Below are positions 26,075 to 33,590 of a DNA stretch of 64,000 bases, piece after piece. The DNA lies in the NCBI GenBank assembly GCA_030834895.1, contig JAUQXA010000050.1, positions 62,001-126,000 on the forward strand, read 5' to 3'. Each line of letters begins with the position of its first letter. The first letter of the stretch is position 1. The notes below the pieces were generated by a model. That model had not been told where the DNA came from. It ran no database searches and was given only the letters and a program-made list of their open reading frames with translations. Origin of the DNA: Anaerolineales bacterium (lineage in GTDB: Bacteria > Chloroflexota > Anaerolineae > Anaerolineales > Villigracilaceae). Both the position numbers and the translations under genes were made by a program.

Positions 26075-28183
26075 ATGAAAAAACAAGATCAAGAACAATA
26101 CATGGCCGAATACCATGAAGCCAAGGAAAAAGGCGTTCCTTTTTTCCCCGACATCATTTTCAAGGATGCGGTTGTTTCCCTGCTGGTTTTCCTCGTTCTA
26201 ATCGCTCTGGCTTTTTTTGCCGGCGCGCCTCTGGAGAGACAGGCAAACCCCGCCGACAGCAGTTATATCCCAAGACCGGAATGGTACTTCCTGTTCTTGT
26301 ATCAGGCTCTCAAGTATTTTCCGGGCAGTTTGGAAGTGGTCGGCGCCGTCATTTTGCCGGGGCTTGCCATTCTGGGGCTTTTCGCGCTCCCATTTCTGGA
26401 TAATAACCCCAAACGCCATGCCCGAAACCGCCCCTATGCCGCAGGCGGGGCTATCGTTGCCGGGATTGCCTTGGTAGGACTGACCCTGCTATCCGTCATT
26501 GAATCTCCCGCCGCGTCCGATGCAGGTGGGTTGGACATGGCCAGCAATTTGTACAAAACGAACTGCGCGGGATGTCACGGCCAGTCGGTGGTGACTTCCC
26601 CCGGAACTGACACCAGTGAAGCCATTGCCAGCGGCAAACATGAAAATGGCGCGTCATGGGATGCCAATCTGAGCGAGACACAGGTTGCGGCGTTGGCGGC
26701 TTATGTCGACTCCCTACAGGGATATAACATATATGTCCGCGAATGCGGCGCCTGTCATGAATTGGGGTCGCTTAAACTCAACGCGCCCCTCGAACTCGCC
26801 GCCCTGCTGGATCAGGGTCCCGATTATCCAGACCACGCGGATGCAGGCGTAGTGAACTGGGGAGATGCGCTCCCGTCAGCCGAGCGTAACGCCTTGCTCA
26901 ATTTCCTGACGGCATCACAGGGAGAACAGTTGTATGCGGCGAATTGCGGCGGATGTCACGGCATAAGCATGGCGTCCACTACCGAGTCTGACCTGCGTAA
27001 TGTGCTGGCAAGCGGAGATTACCATCAGGATATGCCCGCCTTTGTCTCTGTCCAGGGAGAGGCTGAAATTACCGCCCTTGGGCAATACCTGGTGAACCCG
27101 GAAAAATCCCCCGAAGGTCAGACGCTGTTCAAAGCCAATTGCAGCGAATGTCACTATGATGTGGCTCCACAAGTCGAGTACATCAAACCCGCCAAGGAAA
27201 TTGTGGCGGAAGGCGGGGCGGCGCACGAAATTCTGCCCAACTGGAACGAAACCCTTACACCGGAACAGGCGGATGCGTTGGTCGCCTACGCGGCTGACCT
27301 GAATGCGCTTGGTCCCGCCACTGTGGGCGGACAGCTCTTTCAGGATAACTGTTCGGTCTGTCATGGACCCTTTGGCGAAGGAGGCGCGAATGCAAGTCAA
27401 CCTGGCGACATCATCGCTCCCATCAGTTCCTCGGAATACCTGCGTGTCCGCAACAATACGGCGCTGAAACAAATCATTGCCTACGGACAACCTAACTTCG
27501 GCATGTCGCCCTTCGCGCAAAGCAACGGCGGTAACTTAAGCGATGAGCAAATTGACGCAATTGTTGCCTATATGCGGCGCTGGCAAAGCAACCCGCCTGT
27601 GGACGTTCCGCCCATGGTTGACTCTGGCTTGATTGCCCTTGGCGGCGAAGAAGTCTTCCAGGGCATTTGCGCCAGATGTCATGGTACGGACGGAAAAGGA
27701 TTGGAAGGTCTGGGACCATCTCTTAACTCACGTGAATTCCGCGCCGGTCACACCGTCGAGAGCATGTCTGCCGCCATTGGCACGGGACACGAAAACACCA
27801 TCATGATTAATTGGCAGGGCATTCTCACTGCCAGTCAAACGGATGATGTGGTCAACTACATCTACCTTTGGGGAGGCCCCGAGCCAGGCCAGCCGGTATC
27901 CTTCAAGGAACACATTCTGCCGCTGTTTGCCCGCACGTGCGCCCAGTGTCATGGAGCCAAATTGGAAGCGTCGGGATGGCGGGCCGACTCGTATCAAAAA
28001 GTGATGGAGAGCGGCAAAAATGGACCGAATGTGATTCCTGGCGACCCGGATAACAGCCTGCTCGTCCAAAAACTGTTGAACACCCAATCCATCGGTGGAC
28101 AGATGCCGCCAGCCCGAATGTTGGATGAACGCGCCATACAATGGGTCGTTGATTGGATACTGGCCGGCGCGCCCGACAATTAA
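26075..28183 (+). CDS. cytochrome b C-terminal subunit fused to a heptahaem cytochrome c
   Basis: This is a 702-residue fusion. Residues about 1-145 are a cytochrome b subunit-IV-like part with three membrane helices and the quinol-oxidising PEWY motif (RPEWYFLFLYQALKYFPG). The rest is extracytoplasmic and holds seven CxxCH haem-c sites, at Cys164, 224, 291, 356, 426, 532 and 622. Several sit in mono-haem cytochrome c domains with the usual late Met region (MPAFVS, MSPFAQ, MPPARM). bc complexes with one or two haems on this subunit are known; seven is unusual. It probably wires quinol oxidation to the exported haem lipoprotein or molybdoenzyme. Confidence 0.93.
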   Translation: MKKQDQEQYMAEYHEAKEKGVPFFPDIIFKDAVVSLLVFLVLIALAFFAGAPLERQANPADSSYIPRPEWYFLFLYQALKYFPGSLEVVGAVILPGLAILGLFALPFLDNNPKRHARNRPYAAGGAIVAGIALVGLTLLSVIESPAASDAGGLDMASNLYKTNCAGCHGQSVVTSPGTDTSEAIASGKHENGASWDANLSETQVAALAAYVDSLQGYNIYVRECGACHELGSLKLNAPLELAALLDQGPDYPDHADAGVVNWGDALPSAERNALLNFLTASQGEQLYAANCGGCHGISMASTTESDLRNVLASGDYHQDMPAFVSVQGEAEITALGQYLVNPEKSPEGQTLFKANCSECHYDVAPQVEYIKPAKEIVAEGGAAHEILPNWNETLTPEQADALVAYAADLNALGPATVGGQLFQDNCSVCHGPFGEGGANASQPGDIIAPISSSEYLRVRNNTALKQIIAYGQPNFGMSPFAQSNGGNLSDEQIDAIVAYMRRWQSNPPVDVPPMVDSGLIALGGEEVFQGICARCHGTDGKGLEGLGPSLNSREFRAGHTVESMSAAIGTGHENTIMINWQGILTASQTDDVVNYIYLWGGPEPGQPVSFKEHILPLFARTCAQCHGAKLEASGWRADSYQKVMESGKNGPNVIPGDPDNSLLVQKLLNTQSIGGQMPPARMLDERAIQWVVDWILAGAPDN

Positions 28184-28276
28184 CCTATCTTCAAGTACCT
28201 GTGCCTGTTTTTCATTCAGGCACAGGTACAGCTTACGATTATTATTGGTAGGAATGCGCTGAAAGCGCTGAAAAAA

Positions 28277-28378
28277 ACTACCCTCCGATCCGCCTGACCT
28301 ACGGCATACGCCATGGTCGCGCGGACATCCGCTTCGCCCGAGGCGGCAGGGCTTTCAAGGAAACGCGAAAGCCTCCCG
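28277..28378 (+). ncRNA. molybdenum cofactor (Moco) riboswitch aptamer
   Basis: Primary sequence and pairing resemble the Moco RNA motif upstream of E. coli moaA. CCGCCT (28290-28295) pairs with AGGCGG (28341-28346). GACC (28296-28299) pairs with GGTC (28315-28318), enclosing GGCATACGCC, and GCGGA (28321-28325) pairs with TCCGC (28328-28332). GGCTTTC (28350-28356) pairs with GAAAGCC (28367-28373) over a loop containing GGAAAC, and the conserved GCCTCCCG follows. It stands before an operon of FmdE-like, MoaD, MoaA and MoaE proteins, as expected for a Moco or tungsten-cofactor sensor. A covariance-model search would settle it. Confidence 0.85.
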
Positions 28379-28400
28379 AAATCCTATTTTGGATTTCCTT

Positions 28401-28461
28401 GGAAAGGAGACTCCAGCCTGCATTAAGGCTGTCTCCTTTCTGCGAGACAGCCTTTTTGTTT
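28401..28461 (+). terminator. riboswitch expression platform: antiterminator/terminator pair
   Basis: AAGGCTGTCTC (28425-28435) pairs with GAGACAGCCTT (28444-28454), an 11-bp stem followed by TTTGTTT, an intrinsic terminator. The left arm is shared with a competing stem in which GAAAGGAGAC (28402-28411) pairs with GTCTCCTTTC (28431-28440). The two cannot form together, so the aptamer upstream probably sets transcription read-through into the Moco operon. Confidence 0.8.
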
Positions 28462-28473
28462 AGGAGAAACCTC

Positions 28474-29088
28474 ATGGACCTTCAACCACTGCTCGAAAAA
28501 TCCTCCCGCGACCATTCCCACCTCTGCCCGCGCCAGATTCTCGGCGTGCGCCTCGGTTTGGCGGGGATGGCGGCTCTCGATTTCGACGCGCCGCATGCAG
28601 GCAAGCGTCTGCTTGTCATCGTGGAGACGGACGGCTGTTTTGCAGACGGAGTGACCGCCGCCACCAACTGCGCGGTGGGGCATCGCACCTTGCGCGTGGA
28701 GGATTACGGCAAAACCGCCGCAACCTTTGTGGATGTGAAAACAGGACATACCGTCCGCGTTGCGCCCGCAACGGACATCCGCCAAAAGGCGTATGCCTAT
28801 TCCCCCGATGAGCCGCGTCACTACTTCGCGCAGATGGCGGCGTATCAAATCATGCCTGCTGACGAGATGTTCACCGTCACCGAAGTGCAATTGGTCACGC
28901 CCATCGAAGCCATCCTCTCGCGCCCAGGCATCCGCGTGGACTGCGACGTGTGCGGCGAAGAAATTATGAACGAGCGCGAAGTCAGCCAGAACGGCCTCAC
29001 CCTTTGCCGTCTTTGCGCGCACGGCGGATATTATGTAGGACAAAATTCCATTTTGTCCTACCCTCTCCAACAGGAAGCCGCGCTATGA
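28474..29088 (+). CDS. FmdE-family molybdenum-related protein
   Basis: This 204-residue protein starts at ATG 28474 with AGGAG nearby. It has the FmdE N-terminal domain features: HLCPRQILGVRLGLAG, ETDGCFADGVTAATNCAVGHRTLRVEDYGK and a C-terminal zinc-ribbon-like segment (CDVCGEEIMNEREV...CRLCAHGGYY). FmdE proteins occur in formylmethanofuran dehydrogenase and other molybdenum operons; their biochemical role is not established. As first gene behind the Moco riboswitch it is directly under cofactor control. The stop overlaps the moaD start (ATGA). Confidence 0.9.
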   Translation: MDLQPLLEKSSRDHSHLCPRQILGVRLGLAGMAALDFDAPHAGKRLLVIVETDGCFADGVTAATNCAVGHRTLRVEDYGKTAATFVDVKTGHTVRVAPATDIRQKAYAYSPDEPRHYFAQMAAYQIMPADEMFTVTEVQLVTPIEAILSRPGIRVDCDVCGEEIMNEREVSQNGLTLCRLCAHGGYYVGQNSILSYPLQQEAAL

Positions 29089-29333
29089 ACCTCACAGTCA
29101 AACTTTTCGCCACTCTCAAAGACAAAGCGCAGGCCAGCCAACTCGTGCTGGAACTCGAACAGGAGCAACCGACCGTGCAAGATTTACTATCTCAAATCGT
29201 CGTGCAAAACCCTTCGCTTTCCTCGTCCATGAAATCGATCCTCGCCGCGGTCAACCACGAATTCGCCTTCTCCGAACAAATCCTTGGGCCGAACGATGAT
29301 ATCGCGATCTTCCCTCCCGTCAGTGGAGGCTGA
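29085..29333 (+). CDS. moaD: molybdopterin synthase small subunit MoaD
   Basis: This 82-residue ubiquitin-fold protein starts MNLTVKLFATLKDKA and ends DDIAIFPPVSGG. The C-terminal Gly-Gly is the thiocarboxylated sulfur carrier of molybdopterin synthase. It overlaps the FmdE-like gene by four bases and lies in the same operon as moaE, its catalytic partner. Confidence 0.95.
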   Translation: MNLTVKLFATLKDKAQASQLVLELEQEQPTVQDLLSQIVVQNPSLSSSMKSILAAVNHEFAFSEQILGPNDDIAIFPPVSGG

Positions 29334-30097
29334 TGATGACGTCTCTCCTGTATTTGCTTGTTCCCCTGATTGCTTTCTTCTACGCCAGCGTAGGCTTTGG
29401 CGGCGCGACGGGCTATCTGGCTGCGATGAGTTTTTTCGGTATCCCGCCGCAGGAAATGGCATCCACCGCGCTGGTTTTGAACATCCTGGTCTCCAGCATA
29501 TCCTTTTCATCTTTCTACCGCGCGGGACATCTGCGCCGCGACCTGCTTCTCCCCTTCCTTGTCACGTCGGTTCCTGCCGCATTCCTTGGCGGCTGTTTCA
29601 AAATCACCGACGAGACCTATTCGATCATTCTTTATATCGTTCTCACCTTCGTAGCCGTTCGTCTTTTATTTTTCTCTACACGTCGCGACGTGGAAACTGA
29701 AATGAATCTTAATCGCCAATTACCCTCGACCAATTACCTCCTCGCTCTCATCATTGGTCTCCTCATCGGCCTCCTCTCTGGTATGGTCGGAATCGGCGGC
29801 GGGATTTTTCTATCCCCCATCATCATTTTTGCGCGCTGGGGGACATCCAAACACGCCTCCGCCGTCGCCGCGGCTTTTATCGCTCTCAATTCCATCAGTG
29901 GATTACTTGGGCGCGTGGCGGGCGGCACATTTATCATCACCTCATTCGGGTTGTCGTTGATTCCGTTTGGTCTGCTCGGCGCGTTGGCAGGCAGTTATTT
30001 GGGAGCGGTGCGGATCAACGGTCTCAACCTGCGTCGCGCCCTGGGCGTGATCATGTCTTTCGCTGTATCCAATTTCTGGTTGACACTCTGGAGATGA
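29333..30097 (+). CDS. TauE/SafE (TSUP) family membrane permease
   Basis: This 254-residue protein has about eight membrane helices and the two family repeats with Gly-rich motifs: SVGFGGATGYLAAMSFFGIPPQ in the first half and GLLSGMVGIGGGIFLSPIIIF in the second. TSUP proteins are linked to movement of sulfite, sulfonates or other sulfur anions. Inside a Moco operon it could handle a sulfur compound or oxyanion tied to the molybdoenzymes, but no substrate is visible. It starts in the moaD stop codon region. Confidence 0.88.
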   Translation: MMTSLLYLLVPLIAFFYASVGFGGATGYLAAMSFFGIPPQEMASTALVLNILVSSISFSSFYRAGHLRRDLLLPFLVTSVPAAFLGGCFKITDETYSIILYIVLTFVAVRLLFFSTRRDVETEMNLNRQLPSTNYLLALIIGLLIGLLSGMVGIGGGIFLSPIIIFARWGTSKHASAVAAAFIALNSISGLLGRVAGGTFIITSFGLSLIPFGLLGALAGSYLGAVRINGLNLRRALGVIMSFAVSNFWLTLWR

Positions 30098-30098
30098 A

Positions 30099-30911
30099 GT
30101 GCATTCTGCGTGGCGCATTCTTGTAAGAGGCAGCGGCGACATCGGTTCAGCGGTCGCACACCGATTGTACAAGTCGGGTTATGCCGTTGCACTTCACGAT
30201 TCTCCTTTCCCCATGGTCGCCCGTCGCAAGATGTCCTTCGCTGACGCTATTTTTGATGGAAACACATCACTCGAAGCCGTGCAAGCCAGAAGAGTAAATA
30301 ACCTTTCCATCCTGAGAGGCATATTGATCCAACCCACATTCATTCCTGTACTTGTCGGCGATTTCAATCGCCTCCTGTCAAAACTGCATCCACACATCCT
30401 GGTGGACGCACGTATGAGAAAACACAGCCAACCCGAAAGGCAGATCCATCTTGCTCCGTTCACCATTGGGTTGGGACCCAATTTCACAGCAGGGCGCACC
30501 GTTCATACCGCCATCGAAACCGCCTGGGGCGAACGATTGGGGCAGGCGCTCACACACGGCAGCACATGTCCGCTGGAGGGCGAACCCATCTCCATAGAAG
30601 GGCATTCCCGTGACCGCTACATCTATGCGCCTGTGGCTGGAAAATTTTCCACATCACATCAAATTGGCGATGTCGTAACCGAAGGACAGGAAATCGCCCG
30701 CATTGGCGGAACGATTCTCCATGCGCCCATTTGTGGCATCTTGCGTGGACTGACCCATGATGGCGTTCCTGTTGAAATCAAGACCAAGATCATCGAAGTG
30801 GATCCACGTCTCGAACATGCGCAAATTTCGGGAATTCCCCCGCGTCCCGCCCGCATTGCCGAAGGCGTTCTCACCGCCATTCAAAACTGGGAAGCCAGCC
30901 ATGCTCATTGA
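30099..30911 (+). CDS. YqeB/EF2563-family protein of molybdenum hydroxylase systems
   Basis: This 270-residue protein starts at GTG 30099 and opens with ILVRGSGDIGSAVAHRLYKSGYAVALHD, a dinucleotide-binding-like motif. The middle has DARMRK, GLGPNFTAG and HTAIETAWG, all typical of the YqeB/EF2563 family found with selenium-dependent molybdenum hydroxylases and related to XdhC accessory proteins. The C-terminal third is biotinyl/lipoyl-like (YAPVAGKFSTSHQIGDVV). The role of the family is not proven. It overlaps moaA by 11 bases. No molybdenum hydroxylase gene is in this window, so its client lies elsewhere or differs. Confidence 0.82.
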   Translation: MHSAWRILVRGSGDIGSAVAHRLYKSGYAVALHDSPFPMVARRKMSFADAIFDGNTSLEAVQARRVNNLSILRGILIQPTFIPVLVGDFNRLLSKLHPHILVDARMRKHSQPERQIHLAPFTIGLGPNFTAGRTVHTAIETAWGERLGQALTHGSTCPLEGEPISIEGHSRDRYIYAPVAGKFSTSHQIGDVVTEGQEIARIGGTILHAPICGILRGLTHDGVPVEIKTKIIEVDPRLEHAQISGIPPRPARIAEGVLTAIQNWEASHAH

Positions 30912-31890
30912 TCCGTTCGGCCGTGCCATCAACTACCTCCGCATCTCGCTCACCGATCGCTGCAACCTGCGCTGCGTTTACTGTATGCCGCGCAAGGGAT
31001 TGCAATGGCAGCCGCGCGCGGAACAACTGTCAGCGGGGGAAATTGTTCGGGTGGTCGAAGCCGCCGCGAGCGAAGGCGTGACGCGTGTCCGTCTCACGGG
31101 GGGCGAACCGTTGGTTCATCCACATGTCGTCGAAATCGTGCGCGGCATCGCGTCAATCAAAGGAATCGATGAAGTCAGCCTGACGACCAACGCCATGTTG
31201 CTCGCACAACTCGCGCAGCCCCTCGCCGACGCGGGACTCAAACGCGTCAACATAAGTTTGGATTCATTGGATGCCGTCAAGTTCAGACGCATCACACGCG
31301 GGGGAAAGATTGACCGCGTCTGGAAGGGAATCGCCGCCGCCGAACGCGCGCATCTCGCGCCGCTCAAACTGAATACTGTGATTGTGCGCGGACTCAACGC
31401 TGACGAATTGCCCGCGCTCGCGCAACTGACGATTGAGAATGATTGGCATGTGCGCTTTATTGAAGTCATGCCCATCGGCAACGCGCAAGATTGGGGCGAA
31501 GGCTTCCCCGCTCCCGATGAAAGATATGTTTCGGTTCAGGAAATGCGCGCTGCTCTTTCGACTTTTGACCTTCAACACGTGACTGCACCGATAGGCAATG
31601 GTCCCGCACGCACTTATCGCATCTCAGGCGCACTTGGTACAGTTGGATTTATCTCCCCGCTTGGCGAGCATTTTTGTCAAAATTGCAATCGCCTGCGATT
31701 GACATCGGATGGCAAGCTGCGTTCCTGTCTTGTAATTCCCGCTGAAGTATCCCTGCGCGACGCGGTGCGACATGGAAAACCGCTCGAAGATTTTTTTCGT
31801 CATGCCCTTGCCCAAAAACCTGAACATCACGATATGCTTGTCTCTATGCCTGCTGGTTCGCAACGCGGCATGAGTCAGATTGGCGGATAG
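30901..31890 (+). CDS. moaA: GTP 3',8-cyclase MoaA
   Basis: This 329-residue radical SAM enzyme starts at ATG 30901 with MLIDPFGRAINYLRISLTDRCNLRCVYCM. It shows the N-terminal cluster CxxxCxxC, the GGEPL motif (RLTGGEPLVHPH), the second cluster cysteines (FCQNCNRLRLTSDGKLRSC) and the C-terminal Gly-Gly tail (SQIGG). It converts GTP to the first molybdopterin precursor. MoaC is not in the window and must be encoded elsewhere. Confidence 0.97.
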   Translation: MLIDPFGRAINYLRISLTDRCNLRCVYCMPRKGLQWQPRAEQLSAGEIVRVVEAAASEGVTRVRLTGGEPLVHPHVVEIVRGIASIKGIDEVSLTTNAMLLAQLAQPLADAGLKRVNISLDSLDAVKFRRITRGGKIDRVWKGIAAAERAHLAPLKLNTVIVRGLNADELPALAQLTIENDWHVRFIEVMPIGNAQDWGEGFPAPDERYVSVQEMRAALSTFDLQHVTAPIGNGPARTYRISGALGTVGFISPLGEHFCQNCNRLRLTSDGKLRSCLVIPAEVSLRDAVRHGKPLEDFFRHALAQKPEHHDMLVSMPAGSQRGMSQIGG

Positions 31891-31893
31891 TAG

Positions 31894-32358
31894 ATGAATT
31901 ACCCAACGATTTTTTCGATCACCGAAAGCGAGATAGACCTGGACGACCTGCTTGCCAAAATCACGCTTGATTCCACAGGTGCGGCGGCAATTTTCACAGG
32001 CATGGTACGGGGAATCACAGCGCGCGGCGACCCGCACGAGACCGTCTATCTCGAATACGAATCCTACAAGCCGATGGCAGAGTCGAAAATGAGGCGGGTG
32101 GCGGATGAAATCCGCGAACGCTGGGGCGCCATCGAAGGGATTGCTATTGTGCAGAGGATCGGCAAACTGTATCCCGGCACGCCCACGGTTCTAATTGCAT
32201 GCACGGCAGCCCATCGAGACACAGGCGTATTCGAGGCAGCGCGTTATGGGATTGACCGTCTCAAAGAAATTGTGCCTGTCTGGAAAAAAGAAGTGGGTCC
32301 CAAAGGCGAGGAATGGGTGGAAGGGGATTATATTCCGAAGGCGGAATTGGGCGGCTGA
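31894..32358 (+). CDS. moaE: molybdopterin synthase large subunit MoaE
   Basis: This 154-residue protein has the MoaE signatures: GAAAIFTGMVRG, LEYESYKPMAESKMR, IVQRIGKLYPGTPTVLIACTAAHRDTGFEA-like and VPVWKKE. The conserved lysines in PVWKKE are the active-site region. It makes molybdopterin together with MoaD from the same operon. It is the last gene before the insertion-sequence nest. Confidence 0.96.
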   Translation: MNYPTIFSITESEIDLDDLLAKITLDSTGAAAIFTGMVRGITARGDPHETVYLEYESYKPMAESKMRRVADEIRERWGAIEGIAIVQRIGKLYPGTPTVLIACTAAHRDTGVFEAARYGIDRLKEIVPVWKKEVGPKGEEWVEGDYIPKAELGG

Positions 32359-32448
32359 CATTCTCATTAATGTGTTCAATTAGAACCGATGCTATTGCAT
32401 TTTCCGATCACAACCGCAGTTGGATCTGTCCAGCGGGGTATATATCTG

Positions 32449-32485
32449 GTATACGGGTATATTGCACTTTAATAAATTAATCTAG
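32449..32485. repeat. left arm of a palindrome split by insertion sequences
   Basis: GTATACGGGTATATTGCAC (32449-32467) matches, in inverted orientation and with one mismatch, GTGCAAAATACCCGTATAC at 35081-35099. The inner parts (TTTAATAAATTAATCTAG here; CTAGATTTATTTGTTAAG at 35063-35080) are also near-complementary. With the insertions removed, the arms form one palindrome of about 75 bases centred on CTAG. It may be the moaE terminator or a small MITE-like element. Confidence 0.7.
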
Positions 32486-33554
32486 CAATAAGCCAACGTA
32501 GCGCAGCAAGGGATCGGAGCCCCAGATAAAGCTGTCGAGAAAGTTGCGGACTTGTGTACGCAAGGACTCCAAATTGTCTTCGAGTTTATGCAAGTGAAGA
32601 ACGACCTGTTTGAGCCAACGCCATAACTTCTCAATCTGATTGAGCCAGGAAGCATAGGTCGGAAGGAAAAGCGGCGTCAAGTCATTGTTTTGCAAGGATT
32701 GAAGGACTTCAGGTAACTTATGAACGGGCCAGTTATCTTGGACCACATAAATCCTTTTTTTCATCAGGATATGTTGCTCGAAGCAAGGCATAGAAATCTT
32801 GCAAAGCCAGGCTGCCAATCTTGCTTCGTTGGAGGTAAGTGACCTTTCCCGTCAGCCCATTGAGAACAGCAAGCAGACGCGTACGAGTGTTGGATCGGGC
32901 AACTTGCAAAGCATAGGGTAGAGTTTTTCCCGTTGAGTGATAAGCACAAGCTAGAGTAGGCTGGCGGTAGTACGAAAACTCGTCCAGAAACACGATCACA
33001 ACCTCTTCTGGATGGGTAACAGCGTCTGTGAAGGCTTGCAAAATGGCTTTCCACTTGCGGTGATAGTTTGGGTCGGGGCTATAAATGAAGTTCATGGCTC
33101 GTTTTCGGCTGAACCCAAGTCGTTTGAGGACTTTGTAAATCCCGGGCTCACTGCAACCCTCCAACCATCGCAAAGCTCGCCCAACATCTTGAAGTCGCCA
33201 GCGGGTACAGGATATGCCGTATTGGCGTGGAGATTGGTGCAATAGGTACTCAACCTGTTGTTGGGCATCCTTCCTTCCCGATGAGGGGAAAAAAATCGCT
33301 TTCCGCCCGCGTCCTGCTTGGATATTCAAGCCTTCCAGTCTGTCCGTCAAAAAGCGCTTGACCCACTCAGACACCGCATTCCGATGAAATCGCACTCGTA
33401 ATTCTCCTACCGTTGCCTCAATTGTTTTACCTTGAGACACTTTCAGGATCGCTCGCGCACGTTCTCGCAGGTAAAGACTGGGTGGGTTCTTGACCCAACT
33501 CTCCAGTTTCTGCTTTTCCTGCTCGGTTAGTTCAATCTTGTATCGCTTGGGCAT
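32477..33554 (-). CDS. IS630-family transposase, two frames
   Basis: The first frame runs from ATG 33554 (AGGAGG upstream) to 32733 and carries a helix-turn-helix region plus the first catalytic Asp in VIVFLDEFSYY. The second frame, to 32477, holds the second Asp in VVQDNWPVH and the Glu in SWLNQIEKLWRWLK. They meet at an A7 run (about 32756-32762 on the plus strand). A +1 change at that run would join YPDEKK to KKRIYVVQDN. IS630 elements are known to use frameshifting, so the gene may be active by slippage; an inactivating indel is the alternative. Confidence 0.85.
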
Positions 33555-33588
33555 CGCAACCTCCTTCGACACCCTATTTTATTGCTAG
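32482..33588 (-). mobile_element. IS630-family insertion sequence
   Basis: The element is about 1.1 kb with 10-bp terminal inverted repeats CTAGCAATAA (32482-32491) and TTATTGCTAG (33579-33588). IS630 elements target and duplicate TA, which fits the TA inside the CTAG at both ends. The transposase stop codon falls just outside the left end, using flanking bases. The right end is joined directly to an IS481-type element. Confidence 0.85.
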
Positions 33589-33590
33589 AT

